Shown in pieces: positions 43,414-55,958 of a stretch of DNA of 64,000 nt (position 1 is its first letter; each line of letters starts with the position of its first letter). Where the stretch lies: contig NC_052515.1 in the NCBI RefSeq assembly GCF_014356525.2, positions 20,542,821 through 20,606,820 on the forward strand. Direction: 5' to 3'. Origin of the DNA: Nilaparvata lugens. Taxonomy: Eukaryota; Arthropoda; Insecta; Hemiptera; Delphacidae. The notes under the pieces are model-generated. The model searched no databases. It was not told the DNA's origin and saw only the letters and a list, made by a program, of their open reading frames with translations. The translations under genes were made by a program, and so were the position numbers.

Positions 43414-43642
43414 TGCATCCATGCTTTCAACAATATTACACACTATTAGTTCTCTGAACAGTGGACCTCGCCGTCAGTAAGTTACATTGACCTGTTGTTA
43501 TGTTTTCTCAAAAATTAATAAATAATTGATCAATTTAAAATGTCTAGAATAAATCCTAAATAAATATAGAGCTTTCTGTCCTATCGTACCGTGACGTGTC
43601 GTCCCGGAATGTGAGTGTGAGCGCTGTTATCAGGTCTGGCTG

Positions 43643-43790
43643 CAACTGTCTACAACGTTGATGGAAAGATACATTTTCAAGATGTTCGATGTTTTTGAAC
43701 GGGTAGTATTATAGACAACTGTCTACTAACGTTGATGGGAAGATACATTTTCAAAATGTTCGATGTTTTTGAACGGGTAGTATTATACCA
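43643..43790. repeat. 73-bp tandem duplication
   Basis: CAACTGTCTAC..AACGTTGATGG.AAGATACATTTTCAA.ATGTTCGATGTTTTTGAACGGGTAGTATTATA occurs at 43643 and again at 43716, differing at only a few positions. A recent head-to-tail duplication in non-coding DNA. Confidence 0.92.
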
Positions 43791-43800
43791 CTGGACAGCT

Positions 43801-43940
43801 GATTTATGATGAATAATTCTATAGTCTGATTTTTACTCTAATATTGGCGTATGAAGGAGGCTCCTTTTTCTTTTTATATTATCCTTGAAATGCAAAATTT
43901 CCAAAAACCTTGTATATACGTCGACGCGCAATTTAAAAAG
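43801..43940 (-). repeat. Dispersed repeat, copy 2
   Basis: Reverse-complement match to 27800-27955. To the right it continues GAACATACCTGTCAAATTTC, ATGAGAATCTATTATCACG and TTTCGCCGTATATGCGCAAC, which looks like repeat sequence but has no partner in this window. Confidence 0.7.
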
Positions 43941-44164
43941 GAACATACCTGTCAAATTTCATGAGAATCTATTATCACGTTTCGCCGTATATGCGCAACA
44001 TAAAAACATTTAAACATTTAAATATTAAGAGAAATGCCAAACCGTCGACTTGAATCTTAGACCTCACTTCGCTCGGTCAATTAGAGAGGTTTACTTACTC
44101 ATCAATCTCGATTGAACCAAACACCTAATAAACGATCAACTGAATTACATGATAAATAATAGAT

Positions 44165-44310
44165 ATCACATTTTTATTCATTTATTGGATACAGTGAACA
44201 ATACAGTTGCCGGAAAGAAAAAAAAAGGCTATTGCCCAAAACTTCTCCAATTTCCTAATTTTGTCTTAAATTGTCCAAGTACTATCTAGGTTATGTCCAT
44301 TTCAATTCAT
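44165..44310 (-). repeat. Retroposon 3' end, family 'gcccaaaact'
   Basis: TTTATTCATTTATTGGATAC, AGTTGCCGGAAAG, GGCTATTGCCCAAAACTTCT and CCTAATTTTGTCTTAAATTGTCC match, inverted, the copy at 45745-45890. 44310-44980 holds no other recognised feature. Confidence 0.7.
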
Positions 44311-44989
44311 AAACTCAATCATTCAATTCATTCAACATAATTAAATTTCTCACCACTTTTTTAGCTGAACTAGGGGAAGACAAGCAGAGAGAATAGATCT
44401 ATTATCTTTGAAGAAAACGATACCATCCATAATGTACGATAGTATTGTATTTCTCATTACATTTACTAAGGAATATTAAGGGAGAATATGAAGTCAATTC
44501 CTTCATAATAAGAACAACAGATCAATGACCTCTTATTTCCGAAGAAACCCATCTCCAGCAAAACGACATGACAAATGAACAACTCGGCAGAATATTCGAA
44601 GTCACTTTACTTGTTCGTATATCAAACTGCATCAAGCTGAAGAAACCACTCCAGAAACTGAGCTGAGGAAAGTTCTCTAGCGCACTTGTAACTCTGGATA
44701 GCGGAGAAATTCGCAAAACAATGAACTGGAAAAACGTTTTTCTTCATTTCAAATTCAAATTGGTTACACTAAATTGCCAGCGTCGCTTCACTCACTCATC
44801 CTCATACAAGAGAGTAGTGCAATGCAAGCATGTGGGTGCGCGCCACTTTATTTATACGGCGCTGTTCATGACACACGAGATGAATTATATGAACCGTGCA
44901 CATGTGTGAGCAGAGAGCAATAATGCCAAAAAGAAGAAGAAATACGGGGTAAGTAGTTGGATGAAAAGCAGGAGGAGGAGAAGGGGTGA

Positions 44990-45392
44990 AGAAGGGTGAG
45001 GAGGAGAAGGAGGAGAAGGAGGAGAAGGAGGAGAAGGAGGAGAAGGAGGAGAAGGAGGAGAAGGAGGAGAAGGAGGAGAAGGAGGAGAAGGAGGAGAAGG
45101 AGGAGAAGGAGGAGAAGGAGGAGAAGGAGGAGAAGGAGGAGAAGGAGGAGAAGGAGGAGAAGGAGGAGAAGGAGGAGAAGGAGGAGAAGGATGAGAAGGA
45201 GGAGAAGGAGGAGAAGGAGGAGAAGGAGGAGAAGGAGGAGAAGGAGGAGAAGGAGGAGAAGGAGGAGAAGGAGGTGAAGGAGGAGAAGGAGGAGAAGGAG
45301 GAGAAGAAGGAGAAGGATGAGAAGGAGGAGAAGGAGGACAAGGAGGAGAAGGAGGAGAAGGAGGAGAAGGAGGAGAATGAAGAGAAGTGAGA
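44990..45392. repeat. 9-bp GAGGAGAAG purine array
   Basis: More than 40 near-perfect copies of a 9-bp purine unit GAGGAGAAG run for about 400 bp, with rare T/A/C substitutions (GATGAGAAG, GAGGTGAAG, GAGGACAAG). The period is a multiple of three, so every frame is open on both strands, giving meaningless poly-EKE, poly-R and FSSFSS ORFs. Triplex-prone. Confidence 0.98.
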
Positions 45393-45744
45393 CAGCAAGA
45401 GGAAGAGGAGTGGGAATAAGAAGATATAATATAAGATCAGATTAGACTTTGGATAAGTCTTCTTCATCCATGTATATCATTGTATATGATATGCTAGCTT
45501 GGATTTCAGTTTGCTTCAATTTCAAAAGTAGCTTACTATTCAATAAATTTTGGAGAAAATCATATCATGTAGATTGAAAATAATTATGGAGGAGGTGTCT
45601 TGGTGAACGTGATATTTTTGAGCTCAAAATTAATGTGTTTCTATATAATTATTTTGTGAATTTGAAGTTTGTTTTATGTTTTCACGGAAGTTTTATTATT
45701 AATCTATCCAAATTCCAAATTTTTTGTTCCATTCTGATTGATGT

Positions 45745-45890
45745 TTCAGTGTATAAATTGGAATGGACATAAACTACATAATATTTGGACAATTTAAGAC
45801 GAAATAGGAAATTGAAGAAGTTTTGGGCAATAGCCTGTTTTTCTTTTCCGACTACTATATTGCTTACTCTATCCAATAATTAAATTAATG
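45745..45890 (+). repeat. Retroposon 3' end, family 'gcccaaaact', inverted copy
   Basis: AGTTTTGGGCAATAGCCTGT, CCGACTACTATATTGCTTAC and TATCCAATAATTAAATTAATGG are the reverse complement of the 44.2-kb copy. The two lie 1.4 kb apart on either side of the purine array. The unlisted 45892-46550 is AT-rich and empty. Confidence 0.7.
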
Positions 45891-46555
45891 GAAAATAAAA
45901 ATAAATATAGAGATAGGTCTATGAATTTGATGAAAACAAAGCTTGAAACAAAACATAATTGAAAGCATTGAATTTGTTTCATGCAAATGAACCCGAACAA
46001 AATCTATTCATCAAGATCTCAATGAAATTTCATTTCTCCACAAAAACACATCATTATCAATCAATGACTGAGGGACCAATCTTTGGGAAAAATGAACTGA
46101 AGAAATTTTATTCTACTGATAGAAGAATATGAGAGAGAACTACCAAGTCTTCATTAAATGTAATTTTTATAATTTGTAATTTCAATGTGAAATTACCTTG
46201 CTGTAATATAAGTCCGTATTATGAATCTTAGGGTCCCTCATTAGAGCAACTAAAGTATTATTTCTCCCGGATTGGATGACAATTATTTTCTTGGTACAAT
46301 CCAAACTATTCAATGTGAAAACAATGAGCACAGAACAAAGAAAGTAAAATAAGAGCCGGATAAATCCAGGAGAGAGAGGAAAAAAGCGAGGGTTATAGGA
46401 TTGGTGGAAGTGTAATAATGATTGTACAAGACATGCAGCTTATATATTTCTCTCTAGACAAAATAGAAAACACAAAATTGTTGTCAGAAAGTAGCAAACA
46501 CAAAGAAGTGGAGAAGAGCATAATCAAGGGAAACAATAAAAAGAGGATCATGATG

Positions 46556-46624
46556 ATGAAGAAGAAGAGGGAGAAGGAGGAGGAGGAGAAGAAGAAGAAG
46601 AAGAAGAAGAAGAAGAAGAAGAAC
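46556..46624. repeat. (GAA/GGA)n purine tract
   Basis: About 70 bp of GAA/GGA repeat. 46630-47470 contains no supported gene; the ORFs at 47171-47554 are Phe/Ser/Leu-rich and partly cross a MITE. Confidence 0.95.
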
Positions 46625-47479
46625 GACAGAGTAAAGAAGGAAAAGAGGAATGGAAGCAATTGATGGCCAAGACTAAAGTCGGTTAGCTGAAGAGCTCAAG
46701 GGTTAATGTTGTGGAAAAAGCAGACAGTCAAGCAGCCAGCTATATTAAGTCAGTCCTTTTTATCCTATTTCTATCTAATTGGATCATTGAAAAAGGAAAA
46801 ATTAGGAAGTGTCCCCCTTCCCTAAGCCTTCCCCGAGTCTAATTCACTTTGCGGACAATGTTTCCCTTTTATTTTGTCTCTTTTATTGTTCCAATATCAT
46901 CCGGAATATTATTGTTGGATGCAATCATGAGCTCCTTTCCTTTTGTATGTTTGCAACGAAGCTTTGAGTGGGTACATTCAGTAACAGAAAAATAAGAACT
47001 ACCAATGGGAAAATGAAAACTATGGTGGAGATATGTGAATAAGAGAAGAAAAATAACTTCAAAGAAGCATGAAGAAGATGAGATATAACTTGGATAAATA
47101 TGAGATATAACTTAGAAAAAATAATAGAATGACTTCCAATGAATATTATGTACGGTGATGGCTTAATAGAGTGAACCTAATTCAGAATATTATTTTTTTC
47201 TCTGGATTTTTCCAAAGCACATTGATTAATCAACTCAGAATCCACCATTTTCTATTATCTCTTCCTCCTCCAAATGCGAATTGTCTATTCATTTTCTCTT
47301 TCAATCCTATTATTTGTACAAAAAGTGTCTCTCCAACGAGGTTAATTTCTTATTCAGAGATTCTGAATCTACATGGGAGGAATTCACATTTTTCTCTATT
47401 TCTAAATCATTTACGAGTATTCAAAACCATACTAGTTTGTTTAAACTCTTATCATACCCAAAATCGATGTGTGTGTGTT

Positions 47480-47675
47480 GAGCCAGTTACATACACTTCA
47501 TTGATTTTTAGACGTACGATTTTTTGTCATCCTTATGAATTCTACCTGTTTTAACAGAGCTTGATAAACATCATCTGTTCAATGAATATTCATTCCAATA
47601 CATTCAAATTCAATAGGATTTATAAGGACGGCAAAAAATCGAACGTCCAAAAATAAATGTGTGTGTAACTGGCTC
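47480..47675. mobile_element. 196-bp foldback MITE
   Basis: Ends GAGCCAGTTACATACACTTC and, inward from the right, GAGCCAGTTACACACACATT. Arms stay paired for about 70 bp through TT(A/G)GACGT.CGATTTTTTG and TCCTTAT(A/G)AAT. No TSD is obvious. No coding capacity. Confidence 0.78.
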
Positions 47676-47679
47676 TACT

Positions 47680-49260
47680 AGATTTCTTGGATAAGCCATG
47701 AAAGAGATTAATCATACACATCAACCTCTCTTATCAATCATACTTTTCCTAAACTACCTACTTTTGAATCAAGTTTTGCAATAACTGATAATATTCGCAA
47801 CCCACATGTCATATTGTGACACTATTACACAAGAATAGTAACTCTATATTCCAAGGCAAGCAAAGGAAACCACTGTTAATATATCGAAACAACTGACACT
47901 AACGTTTTGCTGTTGTACAGTCGTAAATTCCAGTGAAAAGTTTCTTTAAAACAAAACCTTTTTGGTTAGGAATCTTACGTTAGTGGCCGATCTAAGAAAA
48001 CATGGAAACAATGTAGTCTAATGATTTCAATCAAATTCCATTGCCCGATTTCTGACAACTCAGCAAATTTGAACAAGTTAATTGTCAATTAACACGTCAT
48101 AGCTTTTGATGGCAAGTGAGTGGGAGACGTCAACTGGAATAAAGGAAACCACCTGTTGCTCCAGTGTGCTCCATTTAATTCCACTTTAGATGACTTGATC
48201 ACGTTCTGCTCGTATATTATACTATTCGGCTCAGTATTGGAATCAGTGATCTCTTTCATAGAACTCCACAGGCCCTGAATTAAACAGTTAAGAGTCAGCT
48301 TTCAACTACAGACGTTCACAGTGGAGAGTGCAAGTAGTGAACATTGTGTGCCGGTCGCTACAAACTCTTTTTACTTTAATTGAATAGACTTGAAACGTTA
48401 TCAAAAATCCACTTTAACTTCCTTATCCATTCTTTTTACTTTTCTTGGGAGTATATTTAGAAGAAATCTAGCCGATAATCTTCATACTTGCTACTTCTGT
48501 AGCAAGTGTGTAACTTCCTTCTCTTATTGTTTCTGCATACAGTGGGAACAAAGTGATTCACTGCATTATTTTCAAATAATAATTTTACATTTTCATTAAC
48601 TACAAGTCTTATTCTTGCCATTTCTGACTCGGATTGAACACATGTATCTCATTGAATGGCAATCCCTCACTTTTATAGAAATCCCCCCTCCCCACACAGC
48701 AAGACGTTTCTTTGTTGCCTATTGATTTCATGTAATGAATAAATCATTCCATTGGAGGAAAATTCAGTCAAATTCAATCAGTAGCCCACAAGACTTGAGA
48801 ATCATTGAATTTTTATTTCAATCCTGATTCGAGCAATTAGTAGTTCTTTTGATAGTACGGAAATCCAAAATAGCGTATAAGATTGCATAGTATGATCGCG
48901 TATAGGTTTTAGAGTGTTGATACTAGAGTGTTTTGTAATTTAGATTCTAGATTACCCTCGTATTTGTTCCTACCTCGTATGAGATCATACTATGAATCTC
49001 CCTGAAACGTATAACTTAACACTCTTCTCGCCCTCACTGTTTCTCTCAAACACTCTCTATCACTATCTCTTACTCTCTCATATGGCCTATGGCAGAATGG
49101 CATGTGAGCTTTTAGCATATGTTGAGAGTAGCTCTCAGCAATGGAATATGGCCTAAGCGAGGAGCAGTGATAATACGATAGCGGCTAATAACCGGACAAC
49201 CATGCAATTAAACCAGGCGTTATTAATTGGGCCACACTTCAACATTGCCATTGCCACACA
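47680..49260. other. Non-coding DNA
   Basis: No gene recognised. Near 48290-48350, GAGTCAGCTTTCAACTACAG resembles an arthropod initiator and 5' leader, but no TATA box or downstream ORF supports a promoter. Confidence 0.4.
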
Positions 49261-49266
49261 ATGCAA

Positions 49267-49383
49267 GTGAGTAGGCCTAGGCTCGGCCACACAGCAGAAA
49301 ACAATGTGAGTAGGCCTAGGCCCGGTCACACTGCAGGAACTATGTGAGTGGGCCGAGGTCCGACTTTACGGCGGAAACAAAAT
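49267..49383. repeat. Three degenerate 38-40 bp tandem units
   Basis: GTGAGTAGGCCTAGGCTCGG..CACACAGCAG.AAACAAT repeats three times with increasing divergence (GTGAGTGGGCCGAGGTCCG in the third). GC-richer than the surroundings, with an AGGCCTAGGC half-palindrome in each unit. Confidence 0.75.
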
Positions 49384-49479
49384 GTTACAACACGGCCTAA
49401 AGTTATGCCAGTGCAGTTGAGCGTTACATGTGTGAGGAATCTCTTGTGAGGATGAAATGGTAGAATCTTGAGAATCCTC

Positions 49480-50170
49480 ACAAGCACTCATCTACAATCA
49501 TTAAAACTCCTAACAATCTTATGAAGAGAATTGTGACATTCTTCTGAGGGAAAATTGATGAAATTGGAGGAAAAATAGACTTGAAGGGCGTAGGAGTGAG
49601 AAGGATAGAGAAGTGAGTGAAACCAGTGAAAGAGGGAGACAGGATAAAGAAATAATATATGGAGTGGAGGGAGAAACAGTAAAAATCATCATAATCATCA
49701 TCAGTATTCTGCCCTTGGGCAGGTCGATACATGATTCCTCTTTCTTCATTCCTCTCTGTTCTGTGCTATTCTCTTCAGCATGAAGTTTTTCCCTCCTTCC
49801 TGACATCATGTAGAAACGGAAGATAAACTGTGGAAGAGATGATAGAGGAGAGAGGAAGAAGGAGAGCAGAGAAAGAGTAAAAATGAGGAGAGAAGATAAA
49901 GAGTAAAAATGAGAAGGAATGTGACAGGAAAAAGGGAGAGAAAAGAGTGGAGGAGTAATAAGAAGAACGTAAAGAAGGAGATAGAAAGTGAGATAAGAAT
50001 GGATGAAATTATGTATCATAAGAATAAAAAAGTAGAGCTAATAAGGAAAACCAATAAAGAAGAAAGTCGAATGAAAAAAGTGGGAGGGAATGTAAGAAAG
50101 AGGGAATAAATATGGTGGAGAGAGATGTTTGGAGAAAGATCTCTATTAAAAGAGGAAATAATTACAAGAA
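49480..50170. other. Purine-rich domain (plus strand)
   Basis: Irregular purine-rich sequence, not a clean repeat. The minus-strand 166-codon frame 49519-50019 is Ser/Phe/Leu-rich and shows no domain. No gene called. Confidence 0.5.
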
Positions 50171-52960
50171 AATGTTCTGAGTTTTTGCGACGAATAGAAG
50201 TTTCCAAGAGTTGGTCATTTTGCTCCTCAAGTGTCAGACCAGTTTTCTGCTCGGTTCATTTTTGAAGCGGGTGATCTCTAATGTTCCAAGAAGTATTTAA
50301 GGAAAGTGGTCTTCGGGAAAGTGGTGGTATTCGATTATTTGTCAAAGTGTGTGCTATAATTATGTGGAGGAGTTATGGAATGTTTGTTCCAGGAATTTTT
50401 TGGTGTTCAGCTGATGTTGCTCGTGTGTGGAAGTGTCAATATGTGAGAGAGAAAAAGTTCCATTTCTTTTTTTTTATATGAGACATGATGTAGAATTATT
50501 GACATTAAGATATAAGCTGCAAGGCTGTGTTTTATATGAAGTTCAAACAAATAAATACATGAAACTCAATAATTACCGCTTATACTTGGTTCCATACAAC
50601 AGTATACTTAAGTATCCAAATCTTTATTAATTTTGTATGTATTGCATTTTGTGAAAGAAGAATTAAATAAATCAATTTCAATTTCAGCCAATAAACTCAT
50701 ATAAAACGAAGGCTTCCTAGTAAGGATATCTATAATGATTTAGTATAAGGGTATCTAGAATGATGATGATTTTTTTGGCATCGTCTTGACAAAATGTGGT
50801 CTGTTTCACCATAATATAGGGAGAATCTGTCATACTCAATTTATTATGATTGTAGGAAATATTTTATATTGCAAGTTATTTTTTCAGTGTGGTTTGAACT
50901 TCTAATATAGTAAATACCGTAACACACATGATTTTATTATAATTTGTTCAAAATATTATTCCTTGAAATAACAAATTTGACAAAAATGAACATCTAGTTT
51001 CTGGAATGAACGAACTCAAATGAATAAGTTGTTTTGAAAATGTGTATATTGTTGAGAAAGAACAGAAGGTTATCCAAGTGTGATGGAAAATCTTATTTTA
51101 GGATAATGCGATTTCCTATATGATATATAGGCTACATCAATACATATCAGTTCTTATGATGTTGTAGTCCCTATTATTATTTCAGGAAAGATAAGGACTC
51201 AACTATCGTAATCTGTCAGGACGTATGAACTGGATTATATTATTATATTTTGATAATTTTTCTTGGTTGAAGAAACATATGGTCAACTCTAATCAACAAT
51301 TATATTCAGAATAAGTTTTCATAGAGCCGGAAAGAGAGTTGTAAGTGGACTTGATTTTACTTAGCGTTCCATAAACAAATTTTATTGTGTTTAAACACAA
51401 TGTGTTATAATCAAGTCTAATTTCCTCTTCTATAATCGTTTACTAGAGTATGAACGAGATTTCCTGGGAATCTCTAAACAAATCTGTGTTCAGAGAACAC
51501 TGTGTTCAACATTACTTTTCATGGAATAGTAAATTTACATGTACATTTACTATACGTTTCATTTTCTTTAACCTGTGTCAGGAGTTTGAAAAAATTTTAA
51601 CTGGAAATAGAAAATTGAAACTTCACATGTCATCCTCATAAAAATATGCATTCAGAGTTCTCGAGCTCACTCATTCTTTCTCTACAGTCGAGAACATGAT
51701 GATGATGATGATTATGATAATGATGATGACGAATAATTATCATGCAGAACTACCCAGAAGCATCTTTCAAACGCTGTGAAGCGCGCACGATTTTCGCTTT
51801 TCAACGCTTTCCCAGCTTTCTACCAGGAAAAACCTCAAAACCACTGCAGTAGAGTGAGGAAAAAGACGATAAATAGTGAGGAAAATGGAAAATTCACATG
51901 CCACGTGATAACTGGGCACTTTTCAAGCAGTGCTTCCTTCATTGTTCTCGACTTAATCACTTCCTATCTCAACGGTCTGGTTCATAATAATTGGGGCCTG
52001 TTTGAGAGGGCTCTCTCTCCATTTTTATCTTTCTCTAACTTCGAATTCTCGATATCTTGTTGTTGGGTTTGAATTCCTACAGAAAATTTTATGTTAATTA
52101 TTTCACACTGGTCATTATTAACTTGAATCTAAGATTCACAAGGTCATATATAATACATTGATAATATTATGTAGCCTATTGAGTGACAAAAACATAACAT
52201 CCAAATCGCTGACATCCTGAATTATGAAACTTCTCACCTAACGTATAATTTATGGAATATAAGATAAAAAATTGACAATATAGGCTGAACAATATTACGT
52301 ATATGATAGACAACTGACAATAAGTTGGTCACATACTGGAGAAACACTTTTTTTACAGTTTTTACTTGCACAACGTGTGAATAAAAGTCGTTAAATAGCA
52401 TCTCCATAGTCAACTGTTCCTTTCTATAGTACAGGATTTAGAAATCTCGAATGGGTGAATGCCAAAAGGAATATTTCCTTTCAGTAGAGTAATTATTCGA
52501 GTATCTTGGTCATAGCTTTGGATGATCATAAAAATATAATAGGAAATATCACTCACGTTACGTAATATTAGAAGTTCAAGCTCGCTTTCTTCCCATCATG
52601 TAAAGGAAATCTGAAAAAGAATATTGATCAGTGTTATAACTCCATTCTAACTCAAATTTGGTGATTCTAATGACCTTTCAAAACTTAATGAAATTATTTC
52701 CCGGAAGAAATATTAGAAACTATCAGGTAACCAGTGCTCCACAAGAGTTTAATTTAAAACTTGACAAACTGAAAACTTGACCGACTGAAATCTTGGAGAA
52801 AATGGTCTAAAACCATCCTCGGTAAATCAATGATCTATATGCAAAATTTCCAGTTGATCAGTCAAGTAGTTCAGACGTGTTCACCCGTGAATTTCCTAGC
52901 ACGTACATGTATAAGCCGATTCTTTCCTCATATTAGAAGATAACGTATTGATCACTACAC
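50170..52960. other. Non-coding AT-rich DNA
   Basis: A (GAT)n-like microsatellite at 51696-51731 and a GTTCTCGA...TCGAGAAC inverted repeat just before it (51657-51694) are the only structures seen. The plus ORF 51776-52072 has no recognisable domain. Confidence 0.45.
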
Positions 52961-52969
52961 GTATCACTC

Positions 52970-53888
52970 CGACAAATAAGAAGATTGAATGATACCAAAC
53001 TCGCAATGGCAGTCTACCACTCATTCATAATGTCACACATCCGCTATGCCATTATTGTGTGGGGTGGGTCGTGCCAGAATCTGGAGAGGGTGTTCAAGCT
53101 CCAAAAAAGCTGTTAGAGCGATCAAAGGTATTATGCCTTTAGAGTCCTGTAGGAAACACTTCAGAGAATAAGGCATACTAACCGTTCCCTCTATTTATAT
53201 CTATGAGGTGATTATGCATGTTAGAAGAAAAACAATTACTAGAAATGCTGATTCGCATGGATACAATACTAGAAATGGAGGAGACTATGCTTCACTGTAC
53301 ACTTCACAGAACAGCTCTTTTTGGGAAAAAACCTACATAAATTGTAGAATACAACAATCGTTTTTTGCTTAAGTCAGAAATATTTTATTTCAACCAGAAA
53401 CTTTTTAGGATGAAAGTGGCTTAAGTCAGTTAGGCCCTTTAATTTCCATGGTAACAAAAATATTTCCAAAATCAAACTTTGGCATGAGATTTATTAGTTA
53501 TCTGTAGACAGTAATCACTATCGAACCTTTTTGTATAAATTTCCGTGATTTTCTTATACCCTTTTTTAACAAACCATTAAAAATCTCAGGACAGGAAAAA
53601 AGTGACTTAGGCCACTTTCATTCTCAGGGGCTCATATATGGGCCTTAAATTTATTAGAAAGCTTCCTACTCACTTGAAAAATTGTGAAGATGTCGATGTT
53701 TTTGAGAAGGAGTTAAAAAGTTTTTTATGCTTGCAGTATTCTATACCTTAGAAGTTTGTGTGTAGAGAGGGTACCTTTGTGTGATTTTTTCTATTCTTTT
53801 TTGTAATACTATATGAATTATAAATTTATGACATTTCCTTTACTCTGATTAGAGTCTCTGGGAAGCTCTAAAAACAAACAAACAAACA
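52970..53888 (+). mobile_element. Decayed LINE 3' fragment with nested insertion
   Basis: Plus strand reads RRLNDTKLAMAVYHSFIMSH, IRYAIIVWGG, then after a frameshift AVRAIKGIMPLESCRKHFRE, stop, GILTVPSIYIYEVIMHVRRK and HGYNTRNGGDYASLYTSQNS. After an insertion (about 53328-53632) it resumes GLKFIRKLPTHLKNCEDVDV, FEKELKSFL and stops near 53750. This is the RT C-terminus of a non-LTR retrotransposon, ending in a 3' UTR with an (AAAC)n tail at 53872-53888. 5'-truncated, frameshifted and dead. Confidence 0.82.
53328..53632. mobile_element. Insertion nested in the LINE, with inverted repeats
   Basis: It interrupts the RT reading between YTSQNSSF and the IYG..FIRKLP segment. GGATGAAAGTGGCTTAAGTC (53408-53427) and its counterpart at 53608-53631 (read on the minus strand GAATGAAAGTGGCCTAAGTCAC) are inverted copies about 200 bp apart, with another CTTAAGTCAG-like piece near 53368. 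Exact ends and TSD could not be fixed. Confidence 0.5.
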
Positions 53889-54549
53889 ATCACTCAACAA
53901 AACATTAAAATCAATGTAATTTACCCAGTAAATCACATAAAGTTCAATTTTAACAGTATCCTCTCAAACAATTTGTCAATCTCTGACATTATCATTATTA
54001 TCATCATCGGTTAATTCATTAAAAATGAATAAATACGTTAACATATTGGAAATATACATAATGTTATGTAATGAATAATAAATTATTGTAGATAAATCAA
54101 TCAACCGTTGAAAAATTCCGTAAATGGAAATGCGACGTGGCATTTCGTCATAGTAAACCGCAAAGTTGTTAAAAGCAGGCAAAATGAAGCCACCAGTTAC
54201 ACATTGAGTAGAATTTGGTGTGTTGTTAAATGACCAAAATTTTCTCGTAAATAATAGTTAGACGTGTCACAGCTCTATAGACAGACACATTCCTGGATCA
54301 CAGAGCATAGAATATATACAAATATACTTCGATATAGCATAGAACAAACATACACACATATAGCATAGATGCACATGAATATATATATATATACATACAC
54401 ACACATTCAGTTCATATGTGATGGGATTCCCAATTCTCTCGGGTTGGAGTTGGTTTTTTCGGGTTGGAAAATATTGCCTCAGTAGCCCATCCCGATAGGG
54501 TTTGCCTGATTTACGGTCTCACAACTGTTTTGTCACAGTTGTGGTCGCG

Positions 54550-54592
54550 GTTACGTTCCTGTTACGTCACAGTTACGCACGGAAAACGTAAC
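54550..54592. promoter_or_regulatory. Helically phased GTTACG motif cluster
   Basis: GTTACG starts at 54550, 54561 and 54572, exactly 11 bp apart, and CGTAAC (its inverse) sits at 54587-54592. One copy is part of TTACGTCA (CRE-like). Just upstream CACAACTG...CAGTTGTG forms an 8-bp hairpin. Could be a transcription-factor cluster or a small repeat. No adjacent gene is identified, and 53890-54540 and 54620-55810 are otherwise empty. Confidence 0.3.
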
Positions 54593-55811
54593 TGACGTGT
54601 TGAGGCCTGAATCCTGCAGCAAGAAACGTTGTTAACTAAATTTGGTGGTTGGGAACATCTGTGTCGAGTGGAGAGGGTTTCTCAAGTACACTTTAACACC
54701 TGGTATACATATACTTTAGAATAACACTTCCCTTTTGATTATCTTATCGCATTCAATACATAAAATATTATATTGTTGAATGATATTCAGCTTTCTTCAA
54801 CTATGGAATCTGTAGAAGTTCACTCTCATTGTATTTTAAGAATACAACATGCTACTTCATTTGTAAAGAATCAGGCTAATGGAAAATATTTGCTTAAAAG
54901 TTCTTTGAGAAACTGTCCCGTATGAGGTTAGGTTTTTATAAAAATCCCTAGTGAACTATGGAGTTTTGATAATTTTCCTTTTCATTCAATAAGGATACCT
55001 ATCACAATGTCATCCACTCTCCCTATTAAAAAGAAACAAAATTTTTTCAAAGTGATTTTAATTCCTAACACTCTTTTCCTCCCAATCACCTTGTGATAAA
55101 ATGCAATTTGCATTACAACTATATAATATTATTCTTCCATCTACATTGATCGCTGAAGTTTGGATAGATGAATGTCCATTTTGTAGAACAATATCTAAAA
55201 AAATCATCTCCATTAACTCTTCAAGTTGATGAAGTGAAGCGATGAGTGAGTGAGATTGGTTGTGATTAGTTTAGATACCGACTGATGATTCAGTAGCAGA
55301 TACTCAACAAGATAATGTAGAGAAGAGAAAATAAAGAATTAAGGTAAAGATTGTAACTAAGAGAAGAGAGTAAGAATGAATGAGCAAATCAGAGAGAGAA
55401 TATTGTGCCAATGAGAAGAGAGTCACTAGAAAGAAGAATAAAATAGAAACGACAGAGAAAGTGAGACAACCACCGGACCTTTGTATCCGATTTTCCATGC
55501 GTCGCATCGTACGTCGACTGGACACGAGGCATCAAAAAGATTGGAAATTAAATTCCACTTTGCTAACATAATTTTGCGCCAATATCAGTCACAATTAGCG
55601 CGAGTCGAGTTGAGTTGGCTCTTCTGCTCGCAACCCGATTATATCAACGGCCAAATTGGCGATTTGGGACTGCTAAAATTCCCTCCATCAACCCCCACCA
55701 ATCCCCCCATCACCCCGATCCACTCACCCATAAAAAAGGCCGGAAAAAAACCTGTGACTGGCTAATGGTCCGTGACGCGCATTTCAAGTTGATATGGATC
55801 GAAGCATTGCG

Positions 55812-55814
<3 letters not shown>

Positions 55815-55891
<77 letters not shown>
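55815..55891. repeat. (AG)n microsatellite
   Basis: About 38 uninterrupted AG dinucleotides. The open frames across it (Arg-Glu or Ser-Leu alternation) are artefacts. Confidence 0.99.
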
Positions 55892-55892
<1 letters not shown>

Positions 55893-55958
55893 GCAGGGTG
55901 GAAGAGAGAGAGGCGATGGATGTGTGATTGATAGAAATTGTGTATGTGTGAGTAATAG

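Noticed and set aside
44802..45467. FSSFSS and EKEEKE ORFs
   Set aside because: The 9-bp repeat period keeps all frames open; composition artefact.
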